Assembly: GCA_016937035.1 (NCBI GenBank)
Contig: JAFGWS010000085.1
Span: 1 to 17,183 of the forward strand
Direction: 5' to 3'
DNA from: Pontiellaceae bacterium
GTDB taxonomy: Bacteria; Verrucomicrobiota; Kiritimatiellia; Kiritimatiellales; Pontiellaceae
DNA length: 17,183 nt
A program made the translations under genes and the position numbers. Under the pieces are notes generated by a model. That model saw only the letters and a program-made list of their open reading frames with translations, was not told where the DNA came from and ran no database searches. The stretch's first letter is position 1, and every line of letters starts with the position of its first letter. Shown here piece after piece: positions 1 through 5,857 of this stretch.

Positions 1-98
1 ATGTACGTTTCATCGGTAAAATTCCCTGTTTGTTCTAAAAAGCACGTAAACCTACCAACATAATTCCGGTTGTCAAATCCAATTGATCCCTTTTCTAT

Positions 99-113
99 CG
101 CGGCTCCGCCGCG
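99..113. repeat. GC-rich short hairpin
   Basis: Arms CGCGGC and GCCGCG are perfectly complementary around a 3-base loop. The hairpin directly abuts the heptamer tract that starts at 114. It has no T run on either side, so it is not a convincing terminator. I see no gene in 1-98 either. A 20-codon ATG reading frame at position 1 has no supporting ribosome binding site within the window. Confidence 0.5.
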
Positions 114-155
114 GATTGCCGACTTGCGATTGATAATTGTCGATTAATATCGATT
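114..155 (+). repeat. Degenerate GATTGNN heptamer tract
   Basis: Six consecutive 7-base blocks follow a loose GATTGNN pattern: GATTGCC at 114, GACTTGC at 121, GATTGAT at 128, AATTGTC at 135, GATTAAT at 142 and ATCGATT at 149. The same period and core are seen on the left side of the four-helix-bundle cassette at 3784-3818. There is no four-helix gene and no opposing CAATC array nearby, so it looks like a solitary end or relic. It lies about 65 bases upstream of the cystatin-like lipoprotein gene. Confidence 0.5.
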
Positions 156-218
156 TCTTCATCCAAGCGCCCCACCCTGCTGTGCAGTTCTTGACCGTAT
201 AAAAAGGAAACAGCAAAA

Positions 219-620
219 ATGAAGCATGCAATTACACTTTCCATCCTCCTGACCCTCTTCGGTTGCCACTCCGCAAAACAGAACATTTCCGTCAACCCAC
301 AACCGGAAGAGCCTGCCCCGGCTTTACACACAGTCAACACCAACCTTCCGGGAGGCTTTTCGCAGGCTGCTGTAAATGATGAGTCGGTTGTTTCCGCCGC
401 TGAATTTGCGGTCGCCGAACAGGGAAAAACTCAGCCAAACACCCAACTCAAGTTGGAAAAAATTATCAGCGCCCAACAACAGGTCGTTGCCGGCATGAAC
501 TACAATTTGACCCTGAGCGTAAGCATCGACGGAAAAACCAAAGAAGCCGAAGCGGTCGTATGGTGGCAGGCGTGGAGGAATCCGAATCCGTATATGCTGA
601 CCTCTTGGGAGTGGAAATAA
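219..620 (+). CDS. Cystatin-like lipoprotein
   Basis: A 133-residue secreted lipoprotein. The N-terminus is a type II signal peptide, with a Lys/His start, a hydrophobic stretch and a lipobox LFGC with Cys16 as the predicted lipidated residue. A Pro/Glu-rich linker follows. The rest carries the three cystatin hallmarks in order: an N-terminal Gly-Gly (LPGG, about 43-46), a central QxVxG loop (QVVAG, 88-92) followed by a hydrophobic strand, and a C-terminal Trp-containing segment (Trp130, Trp132). Animal cystatins use these three elements as a wedge that blocks papain-like cysteine proteases, so an envelope protease inhibitor is a reasonable inference. ATG at 219 is preceded by AAAGGAAA about 9 bases upstream. 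It stands alone, convergent with the phosphatase gene downstream. Alternatives are a cystatin-fold domain with a non-inhibitory role. Confidence 0.75.
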   Translation: MKHAITLSILLTLFGCHSAKQNISVNPQPEEPAPALHTVNTNLPGGFSQAAVNDESVVSAAEFAVAEQGKTQPNTQLKLEKIISAQQQVVAGMNYNLTLSVSIDGKTKEAEAVVWWQAWRNPNPYMLTSWEWK

Positions 621-743
621 CCACTTGTATCTCCGCTGGCTTGGGGCTCTTCTATTTAAAAATCGGTGTCCACCCGTGGTTTAACGTTGGTTGCGGCTCT
701 GCCGTGCCGGGTTAATCCATGGGTCCAACTCTCATGCCCCCGG

Positions 744-771
744 AAATCATTCTGCCCAAAATCATTTTGCC
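744..771. repeat. Two 14-base imperfect tandem units
   Basis: AAATCATTCTGCC (744-756) is followed directly by a near copy, AAAATCATTTTGCC (758-771). They lie in the 212-base spacer between the two convergent genes at 620 and 833. The spacer also has a short CCAC/GTGG inverted repeat near 670-680. I see no gene or clear terminator there. Confidence 0.45.
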
Positions 772-832
772 GCTTCGCTGCCGTCGCTGCGCGCCAGCCT
801 CACTCCGTGTGTCAAAAACCCTGATTTTAGAG

Positions 833-2041
833 TTATCGCTTATCACCATTTCTTGAATAGCCGGGAACATATATTTCGCGGATGGTTTCGAGTGTATCTT
901 CAGAGATGCCTTTGCTCATCAAATGCGTCTTCATTTTATCGGCAAATGTTGCGCCTTCCAATTCTTCCGTGGCGGAAACCCAAGCATCGAATTCCACTTC
1001 GTGCCAGACTTCTCTTTCGCCGGCGAGTCTGGTGAAGGAATAATCTCTGCCGCAGTCTTCCTTGCTGACACCTAATAACGCCAACAGGAAGAAGGATGTA
1101 ATCCCGGTTCTATCAGCACCATGTGTGCAGTGGATCAAAATTGGATTATTTTCAGAATCAGCGATCTGTTCAAAAATTAATTTATAAACATCATCAAATT
1201 CTGCGAAACGTTGGTCTTCCGTTCCGGAAGGAATGGATGCTCTGACCACCGTCACGGGATGATCCTCTGTGTGGGCTGGAGAAATTCTTGGAACCTGATA
1301 ACGATCTCTCATATCAATATCAACCGTGATGCCTAATTCTTTGATAATTTGTTTTCCTTCATCATTGATGCTATCCAATTTGGCGCAGCGATAACATAAG
1401 CCTTGTCGAACAACACCATTTGGAATTAATGATGACTTCCAACCACCGACATCACGGAAGTTGATAATATTGCCGACATTAAGGTTGCGGGGCGCCAAAT
1501 CATTCACTTTAAATTGTTTAACGGGCGCAGCAGCTAAAGCACCTCGGCTGACAGCGGCTTTATAGTAATAGGTCTGGCCTAATTCGGCATTCCATAAATC
1601 ATACGATTTTTTTGTGGTTTCATGTGTTTCGGCATGGGTGAAATCATCGCTGCCTTTCACGACTTGAACGTAATAACGGCCGGCGTCAGCAACATCGTCA
1701 AATTTTAACGATAATGCTCTCGGATCCGATTCGTCCTCCCCTTGCCCGATTTCCGGAACATAGGTCTTTATGGATGTCCAATTTGGATTGGTTAAATAAG
1801 CGTATTGCTTTTGCGTGTGAAAATCATTTTCCGGAACAACGACTTGATCCATTGAAACTGAAGAAGTCACAGATGAAGATGAAGTTGTACTACTCGTCGA
1901 AATTGGGCCGCTTGAGCGTTCTTCAATTGATAAGCTGCGATCCAACGATCCGCTTAATTGTTCTTGTAAAGATGATTGATTCCTGCATGCCACAAGACAT
2001 ACAACACCAAGCAATAAAATAAAAAATGCTGGTTTTTTCAT
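833..2041 (-). CDS. Tyrosine-phosphatase-family lipoprotein
   Basis: A 402-residue lipoprotein whose C-terminal half is a tyrosine/dual-specificity phosphatase of the Y_phosphatase3 type. The start chosen is the ATG at 2041, because it has AGAGGA 7 bases upstream and opens a lipoprotein signal peptide (MKK, hydrophobic core, LVAC with Cys19). A 31-residue N-terminal extension from 2134 is possible but lacks these. Next come a Ser/Thr-rich spacer (about 44-68), a region that could be a fibronectin-III-like beta sandwich (about 75-185), the family signature NFRDVGG (194-200), and the CX5R catalytic loop HCTHGADRTG with nucleophile Cys305 and Arg311. It probably dephosphorylates phosphotyrosine or a phosphorylated small substrate outside the cytoplasmic membrane. 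Base composition is far more AT-rich than the core genes (only 14 G/C in the 60 bases 1141-1200), which suggests horizontal acquisition, perhaps from a low-GC donor. Confidence 0.85.
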   Translation of the reverse strand: MKKPAFFILLLGVVCLVACRNQSSLQEQLSGSLDRSLSIEERSSGPISTSSTTSSSSVTSSVSMDQVVVPENDFHTQKQYAYLTNPNWTSIKTYVPEIGQGEDESDPRALSLKFDDVADAGRYYVQVVKGSDDFTHAETHETTKKSYDLWNAELGQTYYYKAAVSRGALAAAPVKQFKVNDLAPRNLNVGNIINFRDVGGWKSSLIPNGVVRQGLCYRCAKLDSINDEGKQIIKELGITVDIDMRDRYQVPRISPAHTEDHPVTVVRASIPSGTEDQRFAEFDDVYKLIFEQIADSENNPILIHCTHGADRTGITSFFLLALLGVSKEDCGRDYSFTRLAGEREVWHEVEFDAWVSATEELEGATFADKMKTHLMSKGISEDTLETIREIYVPGYSRNGDKR

Positions 2042-2194
2042 ATTAAATTCCTCTTTTGCTTTCCCTTCTCCAGTCGATCGATCCACTAAGCGCCCTTTTA
2101 CAGAGATAGAAACGAAAAAAGAGCAACGAGTCAAAACACTTCCGGATATATTCTACTGGAACTCGAACTTCTGTACGCAACACAGGAACGTTGC

Positions 2195-2224
2195 AACGAC
2201 GACGATTACGAGGACGAGAACGAA
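2195..2224 (+). repeat. NACGAN hexamer tract
   Basis: Five successive 6-base units share the core ACGA: AACGAC, GACGAT, TACGAG, GACGAG and AACGAA. The period differs from the 7-base repeats at 114-155 and 3784-4251. It is a short low-complexity tract with no obvious protein-coding constraint. Confidence 0.5.
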
Positions 2225-2408
2225 AGGCGTAGGGGACGTCGCGTCAGGCCTCAGCGTCCAAAACCCCAATGATTTCACATAGAACAGGACCGAACAGTTA
2301 GGTTAAGGCCATCAAAACCCGGCACAAATCAATCGATTCAGATTCCATCGATAAATACGCTCAACACTTGACGCACCGAACACGTTTCCCTAAGTTCCCG
2401 ACTTCATG

Positions 2409-2436
2409 AGCCCCCTTATGAAAAGAGGGCTTTTTT
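2409..2436 (+). terminator. Rho-independent terminator, no evident parent gene
   Basis: AGCCCCCTT at 2409-2417 pairs with AAGAGGGCT at 2423-2431 (one mismatch), followed by a run of six T (2431-2436). The T run marks it as a + strand terminator. The only gene immediately upstream is on the - strand, so the transcript it ends is not obvious. It could close an unrecognised small RNA or a lost gene, or attenuate read-through into purA 80 bases downstream. Confidence 0.75.
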
Positions 2437-2514
2437 GGTGGTTGTCTGAAAAAAGGCGAACAGATGCGGATCTTCCGATAACCCACAGGCGATAAAAACT
2501 AACCGGAGAATAGC

Positions 2515-3789
2515 ATGTCCAAGACAGTATTGATCGGGTCGCAGTGGGGCGACGAGGGCAAAGGAAAGATCATTGACGTATTAACCAAAAACGCCGACTG
2601 GGTGGTGCGCTATCAGGGCGGAAACAACGCCGGCCACACCGTGGAAATCGATGACCAGAAATATATACTCCACCTCACACCGTCGGGCATTCTGCGCGAA
2701 AGCTGCAAATGTGTGATCGGCAACGGGCTGGTGGTCGATATTATCGGTCTGATGAGCGAACTGAAGGAATTGGTGGAGCGCGGTATCAAGCTTGACGGTC
2801 GTCTCTTTATTTCAGACCGTGCACACATGGTGCTCCAATACCATAAAGAGCTCGACGGTGCGAAAGAAGGTCAACTCGAAGAAGGCAAAAAGATCGGCAC
2901 CACCAAGCGCGGAATCGGACCGGCTTATTCCGACAAAGCCGACCGCACCGGCCTGCGCCTCGGCGATATTCTCGAACCCGACTTCCTGGATATGGTTAAA
3001 GCTCGGGCGGAAATCAAAAACGGGATACTTACCGGTATGGGCGCGGCTCCGCTGGATATTGATTCACTGCTCGCAGAGGTCAAAGTGGCCGCTGATTATC
3101 TTCGTCCCTTCATCTGCGACACTATTCCGCTCCTGCACGAAGCCGTTCAAAACGACGATGAAATTCTCTTTGAAGGCGCTCAGGGCGTCATGCTTGACGT
3201 CGATTTCGGCACCTACCCCTTCGTAACCTCTTCCAGCACCGGTGCCGGCGGCGCACCGGCCGGCTCCGGCGTTCCGCCGAATGCGATCGACCGAGTCATC
3301 GGCATTGTGAAAGCCTACACCACACGCGTCGGCGAAGGCCCCTTTCCGACCGAACTGTTCGATGATATGGGCAAACACATTGCCAAAGTCGGCCACGAAT
3401 TCGGAGCCACCACAGGGCGTCCACGTCGGTGCGGCTGGTTCGATGCCGTGGTTGCCCGCTACTCGGCGATGGTCGGCGGCATTAACGAATGGGCGCTGAT
3501 GAAACTTGACGTACTCGACGCCGTTGAAACCATCAAGGTCTGCGTGGCCTATGAAGTGGACGGCGAGCGAATCACCAACGTTCCGGCCAGTATCCGCAAA
3601 CTGGAACGCTGCAAACCGATCTATGAAGAGTTCAAAGGCTGGAACTGCCCGACCACCGGATGCACCAGCTGGGAGGAGCTGCCTGAGCAGGCCAAAAAAT
3701 ATGTGGCCTACATCGAAGAGCTCACCGGCGTGAAGGTTGCCATCCTCTCTGTTGGACCGAAGCGTTCCAGCACGTTGATTCTGGATTAA
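2515..3789 (+). CDS. purA: Adenylosuccinate synthetase
   Basis: A 424-residue cytoplasmic enzyme, the usual family length. It makes adenylosuccinate from IMP, aspartate and GTP, the first committed step to AMP. Diagnostic motifs appear in order: the GTP-binding GSQWGDEGKGK loop (about 8-18) with the catalytic Asp and Lys, NNAGHT with the catalytic His (about 38-43), the IGTTKRGIGPAYSDK switch segment, the LFEGAQG stretch, VTSSSTGAGG, the VGEGPFPTE region, and the C-terminal GATTGRPRRCGW and KLDVLD base-recognition motifs. The ATG has GGAG about 9 bases upstream. The last codons GAT TAA coincide with the first heptamer of the downstream repeat array, so the repeats may have set the end of the protein. 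It heads the + strand run through rseP. Confidence 0.98.
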   Translation: MSKTVLIGSQWGDEGKGKIIDVLTKNADWVVRYQGGNNAGHTVEIDDQKYILHLTPSGILRESCKCVIGNGLVVDIIGLMSELKELVERGIKLDGRLFISDRAHMVLQYHKELDGAKEGQLEEGKKIGTTKRGIGPAYSDKADRTGLRLGDILEPDFLDMVKARAEIKNGILTGMGAAPLDIDSLLAEVKVAADYLRPFICDTIPLLHEAVQNDDEILFEGAQGVMLDVDFGTYPFVTSSSTGAGGAPAGSGVPPNAIDRVIGIVKAYTTRVGEGPFPTELFDDMGKHIAKVGHEFGATTGRPRRCGWFDAVVARYSAMVGGINEWALMKLDVLDAVETIKVCVAYEVDGERITNVPASIRKLERCKPIYEEFKGWNCPTTGCTSWEELPEQAKKYVAYIEELTGVKVAILSVGPKRSSTLILD

Positions 3790-3818
3790 GGATTGCTAAT
3801 TGATGATTGCTGACTGAA
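3784..3818 (+). repeat. Left heptamer array (GATTGNT) of four-helix cassette
   Basis: Five 7-base units in register: GATTAAG (3784), GATTGCT (3791), AATTGAT (3798), GATTGCT (3805) and GACTGAA (3812). The first unit contains the purA stop codon. The core GATTG is the reverse complement of the CAATC core on the right side of the cassette, so a transcript could pair left with right in 5-bp steps separated by 2-base mismatches. Confidence 0.75.
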
Positions 3819-3831
3819 TCAGGACCCCGCA

Positions 3832-4185
3832 ATGAATGCTGCAGAACTAAAAGCTCGAACAAAGACGTTCGCATTGCGGGTTATGAACCTGATTGATGCT
3901 CTGCCGAACACAATTAAAGGCCGAGTGATTGCCAATCAGTTAATGCGGTCGGCAACATCAGTCGGGGCCAACTACCGAGCCGCGTGCCGCGGGCGATCAC
4001 ATGCGGAATTTCTTGCAAAACTATCCACCGTTGTTGAGGAAGCTGACGAATGCTGTTATTGGTTGGAGCTGATTATCGAAGGAGAAATTCTTCCGGCGTC
4101 ATGCGTTGAAGACGTGCACAAGGAAGCCGACGAAATTACCGCGATCATGACTGCATCACACAAAACCGCACAACAAAACCGCTGA
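3832..4185 (+). CDS. Four-helix-bundle protein (23S rRNA IVP/S23 family)
   Basis: A 117-residue, all-helical protein. The family pattern is visible: an N-terminal helix with FALRVMNLIDALP, then a short-loop ANQLMRSATSVGANYREA-type segment (about 43-60, here ending in RAA), then an FLAKLSTVVEEADECCYWLELI helix and a last helix rich in acidic residues and Ile/Thr. This matches the proteins encoded in intervening sequences of 23S rRNA genes and their relatives, the Avd accessory proteins of diversity-generating retroelements. Family members form pentamers and bind nucleic acid. The cellular role of free-standing copies is not established. The ATG has AGGA 7 bases upstream (3821-3824). It is flanked on both sides by inverted heptamer arrays, and its stop lies 7 bases before the uppS start. 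No reverse transcriptase gene is adjacent. Confidence 0.85.
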   Translation: MNAAELKARTKTFALRVMNLIDALPNTIKGRVIANQLMRSATSVGANYRAACRGRSHAEFLAKLSTVVEEADECCYWLELIIEGEILPASCVEDVHKEADEITAIMTASHKTAQQNR

Positions 4186-4192
4186 TCCTGAC

Positions 4193-4963
4193 ATGCAATC
4201 CCCAATCACCAACCCCCAATCCCCAATCCCCAATCCCCAATCTCCAATCGGGCGGGTTCCCCGCCACGTTGCGCTGATCATGGACGGCAACGGGCGCTGG
4301 GCGCAGGAACGCGGGTTTTCGCGGATTGAGGGCCACAAGGAAGGCGCTCAATCGGTGCGCGCCGTTTTGCGCGCCGCAGCTCAGGCGGGGGTTGAATTTA
4401 TTACAGTCTACGCCTTCAGCACCGAAAACTGGAAGCGCCCGCCACAGGAGGTCGATGGCCTGATGAAGCTCCTGATCAGCTCGCTTAATGCCTATGAGCA
4501 GGAACTCCACGACAACAATATTCGCCTGCGTGTTATGGGCCAGTTTGAGCGCCTTCCCCTGCCCGTCCGCATGCGGCTGCAGAAGACGATCGACGCGACA
4601 GCACATTATACGGACCACACCTTTATCATTGCGCTCAGTTACGGATCGCGCACCGAAATTGCCGATGCCGCAAAAAAAATCGCTGAAAAAGTGAAGAAGG
4701 GTGAACTCAAGACCAAGTCGATCAATGAGCAGACGATTGCGGAACATCTGTACCTGCCGGACGTCCCCGATCCGGAACTGATGATCCGCACCAGCGGCGA
4801 ACTGCGACTTAGTAACTTTTTATTGTGGCAACTCTCCTACTCCGAGTTTTACATTACGGACACATATTGGCCGGATTTTCGCGAAGAGGCTTTCTTTGAA
4901 GCGCTCGAAGCCTTCAACCGACGCGACCGCCGATACGGAGGAATTAGAAAACAGGAACCGTAA
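4193..4963 (+). CDS. uppS: Isoprenyl transferase (undecaprenyl diphosphate synthase)
   Basis: A cis-prenyltransferase that extends farnesyl diphosphate with isopentenyl units to the C55 carrier lipid used in peptidoglycan and polysaccharide export. Family motifs in order: HVALIMDGNGRWA with the catalytic Asp, GHKEGA, TVYAFSTENWKRP, ALSYGSRTEI, and the C-terminal PELMIRTSGELRLSNF and LLWQLSYSEFYI blocks. Length is 256, slightly over the usual, because residues 2-20 (QSPI-type repeats) are encoded by the heptamer array. The first family-like residues are RVPRHVAL at about 21. No ATG, GTG or TTG with a Shine-Dalgarno lies between the array and the catalytic MDGNG, so ATG 4193 is the only sensible start. 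It also lacks a Shine-Dalgarno, so translation probably depends on coupling to the four-helix gene that stops 7 bases upstream. The stop overlaps the cdsA start by one base. Confidence 0.95.
   Translation: MQSPITNPQSPIPNPQSPIGRVPRHVALIMDGNGRWAQERGFSRIEGHKEGAQSVRAVLRAAAQAGVEFITVYAFSTENWKRPPQEVDGLMKLLISSLNAYEQELHDNNIRLRVMGQFERLPLPVRMRLQKTIDATAHYTDHTFIIALSYGSRTEIADAAKKIAEKVKKGELKTKSINEQTIAEHLYLPDVPDPELMIRTSGELRLSNFLLWQLSYSEFYITDTYWPDFREEAFFEALEAFNRRDRRYGGIRKQEP
4196..4251 (+). repeat. Right heptamer array (CAATCCC) x8
   Basis: Eight 7-base units in perfect register from 4196. Four are exact CAATCCC (4196, 4217, 4224, 4231). The variants are CAATCAC (4203), CAACCCC (4210), CAATCTC (4238) and CAATCGG (4245). 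The array begins at the second codon of uppS and is translated. Because 7 is not a multiple of 3, three repeats give one 7-residue peptide period, QSPIxNP. Confidence 0.95.
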
Positions 4964-5823
4964 TGGATAACAAACGGACGATCATCGGCTTAATCATCGG
5001 AGCCGTCATTATTCTATTGCTGAGCTTTGTGCCGGCGGGCAACTTTTTCTGCCTCCCTGTACTCCTCGGCATGTGCGGCATGGGCACCTGGGAATTCTTC
5101 GGCCTGCTGAAGGCGGGCGGACTGACCGCCTCAAAAAAATGGGGAACGAGTGTCGGCCTTATTTTCGTGACGGCCACGTGGGTTTACATGCTCAAGAGCG
5201 GCAGCGGCGCGAACGACACCGCGCAGGCGATGCTTTGGTCGGTCTTACTGCTGGCCGTCATCACGGTCTTTTTCCGCATTCTGGCCTATCCCAACATGCG
5301 CGCCGGTCTCGACAACGCGCTGGGCACACTCCTCGGCATAATGTATGTCCCGTTCCTCTGGAGCTTCTTTGTCCGCATTTTTCTGATCAGCGGCCCAGCC
5401 CAACCCGCCACGACAGCGCTTTACCTCCTGCTCTGCACCAAGCTCAGCGATGCGGGCGGTTATTTTATCGGCAGCCGTTTCGGCAAGACCAAACTTTCCC
5501 CGGTCATTTCCCCCAAGAAAAGCTGGGAAGGCATGGCGGGCAGCGTCATTTTCTGCCTCATTGTCAACTTCGCCTGGCTCTATTTCTCCGGCGGCAACCT
5601 CGGCGGATTTGATTTCGGCTGGGGCGATGCACTCGCGCTCGCACTGCTCTTTCCCGCCGTCGGCACCACGGGAGACCTGGTGGAATCGATGTTTAAACGC
5701 GCCGTCGACGTCAAAGACTCCAACTCCATGGTCTACGGCCTCGGCGGCATCCTTGATATGATCGACAGCGTGCTCTTCAACGCGCCGCTGCTCTATATCT
5801 ACATTAAATTTGTTCTCGCCTAA
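4963..5823 (+). CDS. cdsA: Phosphatidate cytidylyltransferase
   Basis: A 286-residue polytopic membrane enzyme that makes CDP-diacylglycerol from phosphatidate and CTP, the branch point of phospholipid synthesis. Several hydrophobic helices span the protein, beginning at residues 6-25. The C-terminal catalytic region is clear: SDAGGYFIGSRFGKTKLSP, SPKKSWEGMAGS, then the CTP-transferase signature region SMFKRAVDVKDS ... GLGGILDMIDS. In the classical PROSITE-type signature the segment reads GHGG followed by LDR. Here it is GLGG and LDM, so the usual His and Arg are replaced while the metal-binding Asp residues remain. Its ATG overlaps the uppS TAA by one base (TAATG), which indicates translational coupling in the uppS-cdsA-rseP operon. 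Confidence 0.93.
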   Translation: MDNKRTIIGLIIGAVIILLLSFVPAGNFFCLPVLLGMCGMGTWEFFGLLKAGGLTASKKWGTSVGLIFVTATWVYMLKSGSGANDTAQAMLWSVLLLAVITVFFRILAYPNMRAGLDNALGTLLGIMYVPFLWSFFVRIFLISGPAQPATTALYLLLCTKLSDAGGYFIGSRFGKTKLSPVISPKKSWEGMAGSVIFCLIVNFAWLYFSGGNLGGFDFGWGDALALALLFPAVGTTGDLVESMFKRAVDVKDSNSMVYGLGGILDMIDSVLFNAPLLYIYIKFVLA

Positions 5824-5857
5824 CCTCTAAAAACCAACCCCAGCACCGATTACATAT

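Larger units (their letters stand above)
2042..2514. other. Intergenic gap with repeat tract and terminator
   Basis: This 473-base gap lies between the divergent phosphatase and purA genes. It holds the phosphatase ribosome binding site, a hexamer tract (2195-2224), an open but startless + frame (2090-2272) and a + strand terminator (2409-2436). The startless frame ends in an acidic then Arg/Pro-rich peptide. It may be the tail of a lost gene or simply a translation of the hexamers. The purA Shine-Dalgarno (GGAG, about 2503-2506) is at its right end. I found no tRNA or known small RNA in it. Confidence 0.5.
3784..4251 (+). mobile_element. Four-helix-bundle cassette with inverted heptamer ends
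   Basis: The unit is a heptamer array on the left (3784-3818), the four-helix-bundle gene (3832-4185) and an opposing heptamer array on the right (4196-4251). It fills the purA-uppS gap exactly, touching the purA stop and running into uppS. The encoded protein belongs to the family found inside 23S rRNA intervening sequences, which are inserted elements with complementary ends. I infer an inserted element of similar kind sitting in an mRNA. No transposase or reverse transcriptase is present, and no target duplication could be defined, so how it moves is unknown. Confidence 0.5.

Noticed and set aside
691..1035. 114-codon + strand frame
   Set aside because: It overlaps the phosphatase gene antisense, begins in repeat DNA and shows no domain.
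2368..2396. Promoter-like TTGACG, 17 bases, TAAGTT before purA
   Set aside because: The -10 is poor and the predicted start would fall within a few bases of the terminator hairpin at 2409, so it would not make a useful purA transcript.
4193..4251. CRISPR-like short repeat array
   Set aside because: Units are 7 bases with no spacers, so it is a simple tandem array and not a CRISPR.
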